Below are positions 33,355 through 41,593 of a stretch of 64,000 nucleotides of DNA, piece after piece (within the stretch, counting starts at the first letter, position 1; each line of letters opens with the position of its first letter). Location of the stretch: assembly GCA_003326205.1 (NCBI GenBank), contig LWTK01000074.1:1-64000 (forward strand). The letters are read 5' to 3'. Below the pieces are notes generated by a model. That model saw only the letters and a list, made by a program, of their open reading frames with translations, had not been told where the DNA came from and did no database searches. This DNA is from Nostoc sp. ATCC 43529. Its GTDB lineage: Bacteria > Cyanobacteriota > Cyanobacteriia > Cyanobacteriales > Nostocaceae. Position numbers and translations under genes: made by a program.

Positions 33355-34059
33355 ATGAAGCATTTCATAGAACGTCGTGACTTTTTAAAGTTAGGAGTCA
33401 CAGGAGCATTCGGGATGATGCTTACTGCCAGCGATTTCCTCTGGCGAGTTGAACAAGTAAAAGCCGCAGAATTACCTCCTCAAACTCTGAGTCCCGACGC
33501 CGCATTCCAAAAGTTAATAGACGGAAATCAGCGGTTTGTTCAGCATAAACCCCAATATCCCGACCAATCTGCGGCTCGCTTGCAGGAAGTCGCTCAAGCA
33601 CAACATCCATTTGCAACTATCCTCAGTTGTGCGGATTCACGAGTACCCGCAGAAATTATTTTTGACCAAGGTATTGGAGATATCTTTGATGTCCGCCTCG
33701 CTGGAAATATTGCCACCCCAGAATCCCTTGGTAGTATCGAATATGCGGTTGCTCTATTGGGTACGCCGGTGCTGATGGTGTTAGGTCATGAGCGATGTGG
33801 AGCCGTTACTGCTGCTGTCAAAAATGAAACTTTACTCGGCGATATTGGTAGCTTTGTTGAGGCGATTAAGCCAGTTGTGAAAAATGCCAAGCTTCAGCCG
33901 GGGGACGCGGTTGAAAATGCTGTGGTTGCCAACGTGCAATATCAAATTGAACGACTGAAGCGATCGCAACTCTTAACTGAGCGTTTAGAGTCTGGTAAGT
34001 TAAAAATTGTCGGAGGTCGTTACGATTTAGATACAGGAGGAGTAACTATAATTACCTGA
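33355..34059 (+). CDS. ecaB: Exported beta-carbonic anhydrase (EcaB-like)
   Basis: A 234-residue beta-carbonic anhydrase with a twin-arginine signal (ERRDFLKLGVTGAFGMML), so it is exported folded to the periplasm or lumen. ATG 33355 is chosen because the frame upstream of it overlaps sbtB and the Tat motif then lies at the N-terminus. Zn ligands Cys92, His145 and Cys148 (LSCADSR; GHERCGA) and the Asp94/Arg96 dyad are present. EcaB of Synechocystis has the same layout. It lies 16 bases after sbtB, forming sbtA-sbtB-ecaB, and may supply bicarbonate next to the transporter (inference). Confidence 0.88.
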   Translation: MKHFIERRDFLKLGVTGAFGMMLTASDFLWRVEQVKAAELPPQTLSPDAAFQKLIDGNQRFVQHKPQYPDQSAARLQEVAQAQHPFATILSCADSRVPAEIIFDQGIGDIFDVRLAGNIATPESLGSIEYAVALLGTPVLMVLGHERCGAVTAAVKNETLLGDIGSFVEAIKPVVKNAKLQPGDAVENAVVANVQYQIERLKRSQLLTERLESGKLKIVGGRYDLDTGGVTIIT

Positions 34060-34523
34060 TTTATCAAGATCAGTAGCGTATTCTCTCGATCGGAGATCCG
34101 ATAACTACTAATTGCTTGAAGATTGAGAGCGTCCGCTAATATTTTGCTTGAAAAGTACTTTTTAGTTAAAAAACCAACTCATCATTAATTATTATTTCAA
34201 TTCTTAAAACTAATTCACTAAGCCCACTTTATCCATTTTTGATATCTAAGCCTTATGAATTATGAATTATGAATTATGAATTATGAATTACGTCTGATAT
34301 GAATTATCTAAATCAACGAAATATGAATAATTATCTGTTCTGTAGAGACGTTGTAATGCAACGTCTCTCTACAACGATAAATCAAGGGTTTTAGCGTCTA
34401 ATCCACATAATGCGTAAATTCTAAATTGATTTTGTAGAGGCAATTAATCGATTACTTCTACAAAAATCTTCTTCAGCATCTTTAACGCCGAAATTTGGTA
34501 CACTCAACCTACCCTAAAAATAA
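34060..34523. other. Spacer with a GAATTAT tandem repeat and a dispersed palindrome
   Basis: Five to six GAATTAT 7-mers (34254-34292) precede a 25-bp palindrome (34344-34368). There is no gene. The region downstream of the carbonic-anhydrase operon may contain its terminator, but no canonical one is seen. Confidence 0.6.
34344..34368. repeat. Dispersed 25-bp palindrome (copy 1)
   Basis: Starts AGAGACGTTG and ends CAACGTCTCT, with a TAATG core. Copies with one base difference stand at 59343-59367 and 62132-62156. Confidence 0.9.
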
Positions 34524-34682
34524 TTATTTCTTAGCAATGACCCACACTGCATGAATAATCCCAGGAATGTAACCAAAAAGCGTTAAAAGTATATTAATCC
34601 AAAAGTCTAAACCAAAACCTACTTGTAAAAAAACTCCCAAAGGCGGTACAAAAATAGCACACAGAATCCGAACTAAATCCAT
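34524..34682 (-). CDS. Pmp3/YqaE-type membrane peptide
   Basis: A 52-residue protein from ATG 34680-34682, too short for most ORF cut-offs. MDLVRILCAIFVPPLGVFLQ is followed by FWINILLTLFGYIPGIIHAVW and the tail VIAKK. This is the Pmp3/YqaE family: two transmembrane helices, the first with the PPLGVFL motif. Such proteins affect membrane potential and salt or cold tolerance in yeast and plants. A putative SD (AGGAGGT) lies immediately upstream at about 34687-34693. It stands alone. Confidence 0.92.
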   Translation of the reverse strand: MDLVRILCAIFVPPLGVFLQVGFGLDFWINILLTLFGYIPGIIHAVWVIAKK

Positions 34683-34836
34683 TTTTACCTCCTGTTAATT
34701 TTATCGGAAACAGCTTGTTAGGCAAATCATTCATCACCCTTCAAGCTTGTTTATATTTACAATACTTCTCAAAGATAACATCGACCCTCTCAATCTAGAT
34801 TGCGGTCGAGATGCGGTAAACCGCACTTCCTCAACA

Positions 34837-35184
34837 TTAACCGCCGCTGATTTTAGCTTTGTACCCTAGTTTGGTCAAAATCTCCATAATTTTCTGCTTG
34901 TGGTCGCCTTGAATTTCAATTTCGTTGTCTTTAATTGTCCCGCCTGTACCACACTGAGTTTTCAACTGTTTGAGCAAATCTGCTAAAGTTTCTGGCTTGG
35001 CTTGGAAACCGGTAATCACAGTAACAGTTTTGCCTTTGCGTCCAGCGCGAGTAGCTTGTACTCTCAAATTTTGTTGTTGTGGGGGCAATTCTGGAATTGG
35101 TCTTTCTGTAGCGGGGGAGTTATCGTTACCGAATTCACGATAGACAAAGTTTTTATCGGAAGATTTGGAGTTAGAAGAAGACAT
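34837..35184 (-). CDS. SUI1/eIF1 family protein
   Basis: A 115-residue protein from ATG 35182-35184 (MSSSNSKSSDKNFVYREFGN); a frame 24 codons longer starts in the upstream region and is not preferred. The C-terminal 80 residues (GRKGKTVTVITGFQ, LADLLKQLKTQCGTGGTIKD, EIEIQGDHKQKIMEIL) are the SUI1/eIF1 fold, as in E. coli YciH. It may affect start-codon selection; the role in bacteria is unclear. The low-complexity N-terminal part is usual in cyanobacteria. Confidence 0.9.
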   Translation of the reverse strand: MSSSNSKSSDKNFVYREFGNDNSPATERPIPELPPQQQNLRVQATRAGRKGKTVTVITGFQAKPETLADLLKQLKTQCGTGGTIKDNEIEIQGDHKQKIMEILTKLGYKAKISGG

Positions 35185-35306
35185 AAAATTTTTATTAAGA
35201 AAAACAATCAAATCAATGGAAACTTCTATCTCAAATTTGGCGGACAGAAGCAACAATTACTCAACTGTAGATTATATGACTATCATATAACGCTGTCTCA
35301 TCAGCT

Positions 35307-35447
35307 CTATTCTTGTACCAATGCCAATGCTTGATTGATTACACGGTCAGATAAATACATCCCACACAGGCGCAATTGTTCTAAAACTGGACGTGCAGCA
35401 GGTATTACCCCTCGTTGTTTGGCAATAATAACGATGCCTAATGTCCC
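35307..35447 (-). pseudogene. C-terminal remnant of a DUF3368 PIN-type toxin
   Basis: Read in the third minus frame, this section codes GTLGIVIIAKQRGVIPAARP then VLEQLRLCGMYLSDRV and ends ALALVQE-stop, which is the standard C-terminus of DUF3368 toxins. The N-terminal two-thirds, including the PIN active site, is missing: the upstream UPF0175 antitoxin frame runs directly into it one frame off. A deletion has therefore fused the end of the antitoxin gene to the tail of the toxin gene. Confidence 0.8.
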
Positions 35448-35691
35448 GGTTTAACTCACTGTGCAAATCATCAAAGTCAACAGCAAAGACATCAACTTGT
35501 TCGCGGGCTAGTACAGCAAGAAAGTCCCGACGATTTAATCCCGCAACTGTGGCGGCTTTTTCCATTGAAATTTCTTGCTTCTGATACCAGTAAATCGCAG
35601 CAGCAAGGCGCATATCCTGGACAAATTCTTCTGGATTTAAGCGACGGGCGCTAAATACTTCTTCTGGCAGATTAATCGTGACTAACGACAT
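35347..35691 (-). CDS. UPF0175 family antitoxin, with tail read into toxin remnant
   Basis: A 114-residue frame from ATG 35689-35691 (MSLVTINLPEEVFSARRLNP); an upstream frame adds 16 unlikely codons. Residues 1-85 (MRLAAAIYWYQKQEISMEKA, AATVAGLNRRDFLAVLARE) match UPF0175 antitoxins that precede DUF3368 toxins and carry a helix-turn-helix. The last 27 residues (RHRYYCQTTRGNTCC...) are not part of the family and come from out-of-frame reading of the toxin remnant. It may still encode a working antitoxin with a foreign tail. Confidence 0.75.
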   Translation of the reverse strand: MSLVTINLPEEVFSARRLNPEEFVQDMRLAAAIYWYQKQEISMEKAATVAGLNRRDFLAVLAREQVDVFAVDFDDLHSELNRDIRHRYYCQTTRGNTCCTSSFRTIAPVWDVFI

Positions 35692-35890
35692 AAATTTACC
35701 TCTTAAAAGTCCTGAAAACGTATTTATTGCTGCATTCATTAATGATATACAACTGCTATTTGATTTTTGAAAAAACTCTGTATACCTCGAAAAGGCTGAT
35801 TCCCTATTCCCCAGTCCCTAGCCTCAAATCCCCAGATAGTCCTAGACTTTCTTATAATAATTAAGTCATTCCCCTCATCAAAATTAGCCT

Positions 35891-37126
35891 GTGACTACTA
35901 CTCCCCTGTCTACAAATTCAACTACTCAAGTTCCCGATACGCTAGGTCGCTTTGGACGCTTTGGCGGTAAGTATGTACCTGAAACGCTAATGCCTGCTCT
36001 TGCTGAGTTAGAAACAGCTTATCAGCAATACCGCAACGATCCTGGGTTTCAAGCAGAACTACAGCAGTTGTTAAGGGACTATGTAGGACGTGCCACACCA
36101 TTGTATTTTGCCGAACGCCTGACTGCTCAGTATGCCCGCCCCGATCGCACCGGACCACAAATATATTTAAAACGTGAAGATTTAAATCACACTGGCGCCC
36201 ACAAAATTAATAATGCTCTCGGTCAGGTATTGTTAGCAAAGCGTATGGGCAAACAGCGAATTATTGCCGAAACCGGTGCTGGACAACATGGAGTAGCCAC
36301 AGCCACGGTTTGCGCTCGTTTTGGACTCGAATGCGTAATTTACATGGGCGTTCATGATATGGAACGCCAAGCGTTGAATGTCTTCAGAATGCGGTTGATG
36401 GGGGCAGAAGTACGCCCGGTGGAAGCAGGAACGGGAACCCTCAAGGATGCCACTTCGGAAGCAATTCGGGATTGGGTAACGAATGTGGAAACCACTCACT
36501 ACATCCTGGGTTCAGTCGCAGGACCTCATCCTTACCCAATGATGGTACGTGATTTCCATGCAGTCATCGGCCAAGAAACTCGCGCCCAAGCAATGGAAAA
36601 ATGGGGTGGATTGCCCGATATCCTCATGGCTTGCGTAGGTGGTGGTTCCAACGCTATGGGACTATTTTATGAGTTTCTCAATGAACCTTCTATACGGTTA
36701 ATTGGAGTTGAGGCAGCTGGAGAAGGGGTCAATACTGAAAAACACGCAGCTACCTTGACAAAAGGACGAGTTGGTGTATTGCACGGAGCCATGAGCTATC
36801 TGCTGCAAGATGAGGATGGACAAATCATTGAGGCACACTCAATTAGTGCAGGGTTAGATTATCCCGGTGTGGGGCCAGAACATAGCTATTTAAAGGATAT
36901 TGGTCGGGCTGAATATTATAGTGTGACGGATGCAGAGGCTTTGGCGGCATTCCAGCGATTATCGAAATTAGAGGGGATTATTCCTGCATTGGAAACAGCC
37001 CATGCGATCGCCTACTTGGAAACCCTGTGTCCCCAACTAATCGGCAGTCCTCGAATTATCATCAACTGCTCTGGACGGGGTGATAAAGATGTGCAAACAG
37101 TAGCCAAATTTTTAAATCCTGCCTAA
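35891..37126 (+). CDS. trpB: Tryptophan synthase beta subunit
   Basis: A 411-residue PLP enzyme joining indole and serine to tryptophan. GRFGGKYVPETL, the PLP lysine Lys105 in HTGAHKINNA, ETGAGQHGVA and GGGSNAMG are present. The GTG at 35891 (VTTTPLSTNS) is used as start; family members begin near this site. It is separated from trpC by 6 kb, the dispersed trp arrangement usual in cyanobacteria. A methyltransferase follows after 35 bases, possibly co-transcribed. Confidence 0.95.
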   Translation: MTTTPLSTNSTTQVPDTLGRFGRFGGKYVPETLMPALAELETAYQQYRNDPGFQAELQQLLRDYVGRATPLYFAERLTAQYARPDRTGPQIYLKREDLNHTGAHKINNALGQVLLAKRMGKQRIIAETGAGQHGVATATVCARFGLECVIYMGVHDMERQALNVFRMRLMGAEVRPVEAGTGTLKDATSEAIRDWVTNVETTHYILGSVAGPHPYPMMVRDFHAVIGQETRAQAMEKWGGLPDILMACVGGGSNAMGLFYEFLNEPSIRLIGVEAAGEGVNTEKHAATLTKGRVGVLHGAMSYLLQDEDGQIIEAHSISAGLDYPGVGPEHSYLKDIGRAEYYSVTDAEALAAFQRLSKLEGIIPALETAHAIAYLETLCPQLIGSPRIIINCSGRGDKDVQTVAKFLNPA

Positions 37127-37161
37127 GTAAATATACGTTAAATATTGGGGAGAAAGTAACG

Positions 37162-38298
37162 ATGGATCGACAGCTTAGACATGCTATGCTACCGAAAACC
37201 ACTCAAGACGAGTTGGCACGCCAAGAGTTTGTCCAAAGTTTAAAACTGCACATTTTCCGGAATCTCTCTCCTGGCAACAAAGTAATTTATGAAAAACTAG
37301 CCAAGTCGAAGTTTGAACAAGAACATCAGCGTCCTCCCCAGAACCGTTATGAAATTCGGGAAGCGATGGAGGACGAACCCTACTATCGTTGGACTGGTGT
37401 CCTGAAACGAATCAGCCAGGAAATGTTATGGGATGCTGTAAATACCAGCGTTGAGAGACAACTGCCAGAGTTGATTGAGCTTGCCAAAGACAAGGGTAAT
37501 GAACTTGGTACCTTAACCCTCGACCCGAATTTTTCAACACCCACTTATCAAAAAGCTGTAGACATTCACTGTATGCCTGGAGGATATCACAGCGAATTTA
37601 CTGCTGACGATATAACCGCTGGTGCAGTTTACGATCGCGGCACTTATGTTTATGGTGTGGGTTGGTTGGGACCACTCAACGATGACATGGGGCTATCTAT
37701 TGTCCAAAACTATCTCCTACCAGAGTATCCCGACTTTCGACCAAGAAAAATTCTCGATATGGGATGTTCTGTTGGTCATAGTACATTACCCTATGTAGAT
37801 GCTTACCCAGATGCAGAAGTCCACGCCATAGACATAGGTGCATCTATGTTGCGTTACGGTCATGCAAGAGCCGAATCTTTGGGTAAACGCGTACACTTTT
37901 CTCAGCAAAATGCCGAACACACTAACTTTCCAAATGAATCTTTTGACTTAGTGGTTTCTCACATTTTGCTACATGAAATTCCGCCACCAGCCGTCCGTAA
38001 GGTGATGCAAGAGTGTTATCGTTTACTGGCTCCTGGTGGTATGATGCTGCATGTGGAAGCACCACTGTATCGTCACATGGACGCCTACACACAGTTTGTT
38101 TTTGACTGGGAAACCATCAACAACAACGAACCTTTCTGGAGTGCTGTACGCGATTTGGATTTGGCAGCCCTAGCTACTGAGGCTGGTTTTGCAGCAGATA
38201 AGACATTTGAGAAATTTGTTCCTAATGGGGCATGGAAAGCTCAAGGTGATAAATCCAAGAGCTTTGGCAGTTGGTTTGTAGTTGCTGGAACTAAGTAA
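37162..38298 (+). CDS. Class I SAM-dependent methyltransferase
   Basis: A 378-residue protein. The C-terminal part has the SAM motif ILDMGCSVGHSTLPYVDAYP (about 196-215), the acidic second strand AIDIGASML, LVVSHILLHEIP and LAPGGMMLHVE. The N-terminal 190 residues are helical and do not resemble the usual methyltransferase, suggesting a substrate-binding extension. The substrate is unknown. It lies 35 bases after trpB, and the following gene begins 140 bases later after a miniature element. An association with aromatic amino acid chemistry would be a guess. Confidence 0.85.
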   Translation: MDRQLRHAMLPKTTQDELARQEFVQSLKLHIFRNLSPGNKVIYEKLAKSKFEQEHQRPPQNRYEIREAMEDEPYYRWTGVLKRISQEMLWDAVNTSVERQLPELIELAKDKGNELGTLTLDPNFSTPTYQKAVDIHCMPGGYHSEFTADDITAGAVYDRGTYVYGVGWLGPLNDDMGLSIVQNYLLPEYPDFRPRKILDMGCSVGHSTLPYVDAYPDAEVHAIDIGASMLRYGHARAESLGKRVHFSQQNAEHTNFPNESFDLVVSHILLHEIPPPAVRKVMQECYRLLAPGGMMLHVEAPLYRHMDAYTQFVFDWETINNNEPFWSAVRDLDLAALATEAGFAADKTFEKFVPNGAWKAQGDKSKSFGSWFVVAGTK

Positions 38299-38332
38299 GT
38301 AGACTAATTCGTAATTCGTAATTGGGGAAGTC

Positions 38333-38392
38333 ATACCATTTTGAATTTTGGATTGTCAATTCATTTGCGGCAATCATTTTTCAAATTGGTAT
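38333..38392. mobile_element. Miniature inverted-repeat element, family A (short copy)
   Basis: 60 bp bounded by ATACCATTTTGAA and TTCAAATTGGTAT. The left half matches the right half of the 9701-9790 element in reverse complement over about 25 bases. Confidence 0.7.
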
Positions 38393-38441
38393 CAAATTTT
38401 CTTTTGTTTTTTTGTTTTAGTTTTTGGAGAATTGGAATAGG

Positions 38442-38732
38442 ATGGCAAAAATAGCCAAGGGTAAACGACCAGTTTACTTAGAGAATCAGCAAGTTGATAA
38501 ATTATTGGCGATGGTTATGGCTTTGACTGGTGAGGTGTCCGTACTACGCGATCGCCTCGACACCGTTGAACGATTGCTAGAGGTTAAAGGTATTTTATCT
38601 GCTAGTGAGATTGAAGGTTATCAACCGGATGCCAAAGTAATTAATGAGCGAGAAAAATGGCGTGCAGAATACATCGCGCGGGTGTTGCGTGTAGTGCAGG
38701 AAGAGTTACAAACTGTTAGCCAAGACTCATAG
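38442..38732 (+). CDS. Small helical hypothetical protein (96 aa)
   Basis: A 96-residue protein from ATG 38442 (MAKIAKGKRPVYLENQQVDK); a TTG 6 codons upstream also opens the frame. It is predicted mostly helical, with a coiled-coil stretch LLAMVMALTGEVSVLRDRLD and TVERLLEVKGILSASEIEGY, and a charged C-terminus. No family is recognised with confidence; similar short proteins are common in cyanobacteria. It probably has its own promoter, as a miniature element separates it from the methyltransferase. Confidence 0.6.
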   Translation: MAKIAKGKRPVYLENQQVDKLLAMVMALTGEVSVLRDRLDTVERLLEVKGILSASEIEGYQPDAKVINEREKWRAEYIARVLRVVQEELQTVSQDS

Positions 38733-38976
38733 AAATCACGCAGAACTTATAGTAAAAAACTCGTACCACTGTTGAGGAATCTAATAAAAATAATCTTCCC
38801 AATGGGAGAGGAAAATTGTCTGGAGACAGCACAATTTTTTTGTAATATTGTAAATTTAAAAGTTTGCTGGTAGTTTTTGAAGCTATAGCAGCATAAGTAG
38901 AGGTATATAGACTTATAACCAAGTTGTTTAATTAATAAGAGTTTGGTTAGATGGTCTGGAACTTTACTTTCAGCAA

Positions 38977-39507
38977 ATGATTAGAACAACAATCTACGGC
39001 ATTGGTTTAGGAACTCTTTTTCTCAGCAGTGGAGCGATCGCTACTTCTGTAACGGAGCCAAATTTAATACCCATGTCTTCACACATATCAAGTGATACTG
39101 TTAAGATTGCACAATCTACTATCAACACTGCTGCTATAGAACAGTCGGTTTTCACCCAAATTAATAATTACAGAGCTTCTAAAGGACTAACAAAGCTGAC
39201 TCGTAATTCTGCCATCGATAATCAAGCCAGGATTCACAGTCAGAACATGGCTAGTGGTAAAGTAGCTTTTGGACATACTGGATTTCAAGACCGCCTGAAA
39301 GCGATCGGTATTAGCTACACAGCAGCTGGTGAAAATGTCGCTTACAACCAGGGATCTACTGACCCTGCGACACAAGCCGTTCAGGGCTGGCTCAAAAGTC
39401 CAGGGCATTTAGCAAATATCGTAGGTAATTATAATTTGACCGGGGTTGGTGTTGCCAGCAACAGTAAAGGACAAATCTACTTCACGCAAATTTTCCTTCG
39501 TACATAG
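38977..39507 (+). CDS. Secreted CAP-domain (SCP/PR1) protein, copy 1
   Basis: A 176-residue protein with signal peptide MIRTTIYGIGLGTLFLSSGA (cleavage near residue 25). Residues about 55-175 are a CAP domain: SVFTQINNYRASKGLTKLTR, HSQNMASGKVAFGHTGF, AAGENVAYNQGS, VQGWLKSPGHLANIVGNYNL and GVGVASNSKGQIYFTQIF. CAP proteins are extracellular and of varied function. A second copy lies 410 bases downstream; the two share about half their residues, so they arose by tandem duplication. Confidence 0.9.
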   Translation: MIRTTIYGIGLGTLFLSSGAIATSVTEPNLIPMSSHISSDTVKIAQSTINTAAIEQSVFTQINNYRASKGLTKLTRNSAIDNQARIHSQNMASGKVAFGHTGFQDRLKAIGISYTAAGENVAYNQGSTDPATQAVQGWLKSPGHLANIVGNYNLTGVGVASNSKGQIYFTQIFLRT

Positions 39508-39918
39508 TTGGGGAAGATTTAGGTATTACCAACAAATAAATTACTAGTAATTGTGGGGTGGACATCTTGTCTGCCCCTAATTATAAGCAGGAGCTTGTCT
39601 CTGTTTGAATCTGAGAGGGTCGGTTTTACTACGTAAAACTTCTAAGATGTTTTTATTGAGCAATTGGGCACATACTATATGAAGCATCGAATTCACCTTC
39701 AATGAATGAAAATCTTCAATGATCGGCGAAAATAATGGTGATTTTACCGAAGGTAATCTATGGAAATATTGACAATTGGAAATCAGTGTTTGTATGCCTT
39801 GTAAAGGATGTGGTCAAATTGCCGAAATTCATCAATCCTTAATAGTATTGTCGTATATATTTTCGGAACTATGAGGTAGAGTATAAGTCTTATATCTCTA
39901 CACATTACGCAATTCTCC
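39508..39918. other. Spacer between the two CAP genes
   Basis: A hairpin of the form GGGGTGGACA-TCT-TGTCTGCCCC is at about 39554-39577 and could terminate copy 1. Nothing else coding is seen; probably carries the copy 2 promoter. Confidence 0.5.
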
Positions 39919-40467
39919 ATGTTCCGACAAACTGCTTTTGGCATCGCTTTAACTGCGCTTGTCCTTGCTAGTGGATTAACAACTGTTCCGATACCAGGGC
40001 ACAATTCTACAAATACATCCACCCGTAATAAGCTGTTGTCGCTTTTTTCCAGTCAGGCTGCAATATCGACTCCTACTTTTAAACCTACTGAGCTAGAAAA
40101 ATCCGTTTTTGACGAAATTAATCAATATCGAGCTGCTAAAGGGCTACCAAAGTTGACCCTAAATACAAATATCACACGACAGGCAAGAATTCATAGCCAA
40201 AACATGGCTCAAGGTAAAACCCCATTTAGCCATCAGGGATTTGAAAGGCGAGTCAACGCTATCCCTATTCGCTACAACAGTGCAGCGGAAAATGTTGCTT
40301 TTAACCGGGGATATAGCAACCCCGCAGCCGAAGCTGTTACTGGTTGGATCAAAAGCCCCGGACATCTGAAAAATGTTAAAGGAAATTACAACCTGACTGG
40401 AATTGGCGTTGCTACTAATAGTCACGGGGAAGTCTACCTGACGCAAATCTTTTTTCGCACAAGGTAG
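39919..40467 (+). CDS. Secreted CAP-domain (SCP/PR1) protein, copy 2
   Basis: A 182-residue paralogue of the preceding CAP protein. Signal peptide MFRQTAFGIALTALVLASGL, then the CAP domain from about residue 60 (SVFDEINQYRAAKGLPKLTL, HSQNMAQGKTPFSHQGF, SAAENVAFNRGY, VTGWIKSPGHLKNVKGNYNL). The His and Glu residues of the CAP pocket appear conserved in both copies. It is followed by an RNase D-like gene 90 bases on, with a hairpin (about 40490-40546) between them. Confidence 0.9.
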   Translation: MFRQTAFGIALTALVLASGLTTVPIPGHNSTNTSTRNKLLSLFSSQAAISTPTFKPTELEKSVFDEINQYRAAKGLPKLTLNTNITRQARIHSQNMAQGKTPFSHQGFERRVNAIPIRYNSAAENVAFNRGYSNPAAEAVTGWIKSPGHLKNVKGNYNLTGIGVATNSHGEVYLTQIFFRTR

Positions 40468-40556
40468 ATTTAATTTTTGATATTTTTGCACAATAATAAT
40501 GTAGTGTCTGACAAGACTTTGGTCTGCTGGACACTGCTATTATTTTTGAACATTTC

Positions 40557-41186
40557 ATGACATTACAAGATTTTCAGGTGAGCGATCGCGACCTTAGTGA
40601 TGCAGCCCTTGGACAATATTTAGAATCCACAGCAGTTGCAGTCGATACAGAAACGATGGGATTATTACCGCAGCGCGATCGTTTGTGTCTAGTTCAGTTG
40701 TGCAACCTAGAAGGAAAAGTCACTGCAATCCGCATCGCCAAAGGACAAACTGACGCCCCAAACTTAAAAAAACTTCTGCAAGCGGCGAATGTTATAAAAG
40801 TTTTTCACTTTGCTCGTTTTGACCTTGCTACTTTGCGAGCCTATTTGGGGATTCAAGTTCACCCTGTTTTTTGCACCAAGATTGCTAGTAAGTTAGCTCG
40901 TACTTACACAAATCGCCACGGACTCAAAGATGTAGTGCAAGAATTAGAACAAGTAGAACTCGATAAAAGCGCTCAAAGTTCTGATTGGGGTAACGCTGCT
41001 AATTTATCTGAAGCTCAATTGAGTTACGCCGCCAATGATGTGCGCTACTTACTGAACGTACAAAAAAAACTTACAGAAATGCTCAAACGAGAAGAACGTT
41101 GGGAACTTGCTCAACAATGTTTTGAAGTTCTGCCAACAATAGTTTCTTTAGATTTATTGCAATTTAAAGATTTGTTTGAACATTAA
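40557..41186 (+). CDS. RNase D-like 3'-5' exonuclease
   Basis: A 209-residue DEDD-family exonuclease. The DEDDy motifs are visible: VDTETMGL (Asp29, Glu31), HFARFD with the second Asp, and the final YAANDVRYLL carrying Tyr and Asp. It lacks the HRDC domains of E. coli RNase D, so it is the short form common in cyanobacteria. It processes RNA 3' ends (tRNA) in related organisms. It stands alone downstream of a CAP gene, and a family C element follows. Confidence 0.9.
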   Translation: MTLQDFQVSDRDLSDAALGQYLESTAVAVDTETMGLLPQRDRLCLVQLCNLEGKVTAIRIAKGQTDAPNLKKLLQAANVIKVFHFARFDLATLRAYLGIQVHPVFCTKIASKLARTYTNRHGLKDVVQELEQVELDKSAQSSDWGNAANLSEAQLSYAANDVRYLLNVQKKLTEMLKREERWELAQQCFEVLPTIVSLDLLQFKDLFEH

Positions 41187-41233
41187 TTACAAGTAAGGAA
41201 ACAGGGAAGAGAAAAAACAGGTTTATCTAAATT

Positions 41234-41393
41234 AGGACTTACGCGCTGAAGCCTGAAACCTAGATCCCCCCTAGCCCCCCTTAAAAAGGAGGGAACTTCC
41301 AAAGCCATGCCACTTGCTACAAGTCCCGTTAACCGCAAGGGCGCAGTGGCTCCCCTTTTTAAGGGGGTTGGGGGATCTGAGTGCGTAAGTCCT
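41234..41393. mobile_element. Miniature inverted-repeat element, family C (copy 2)
   Basis: 160 bp with ends AGGACTTACGCGCTGA / GTGCGTAAGTCCT. The inner arms GATCCCCC...CCCCTTAAAAAGG and CCTTTTTAAGGGGG...GGGGGATC form a second, nested inverted repeat. Confidence 0.75.
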
Positions 41394-41428
41394 GTAAATT
41401 ACATTGAGTTATGCTGTTCAATTAATGC

Positions 41429-41458
41429 AAATCCCACCCCTTTTAAGGGATGGGATTT
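41429..41458. terminator. Strong hairpin between rnd-like gene and rhodanese gene
   Basis: AAATCCCA pairs with TGGGATTT, with an inner CCCCTTTTAAGG loop. It lies between two convergent transcription units and may end transcription in both directions. Confidence 0.45.
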
Positions 41459-41593
41459 GACGTTAAGTTTTGACTTAATGAAAACCAGTTCTTTCAATTC
41501 TTTGAACCACCACAGGCTTAACATCAACTGTTAGCCGTCAACAGTCAACTTCCAACCTACGCCTAATGACTTATTTTTCAGGTGATTTTTTGC

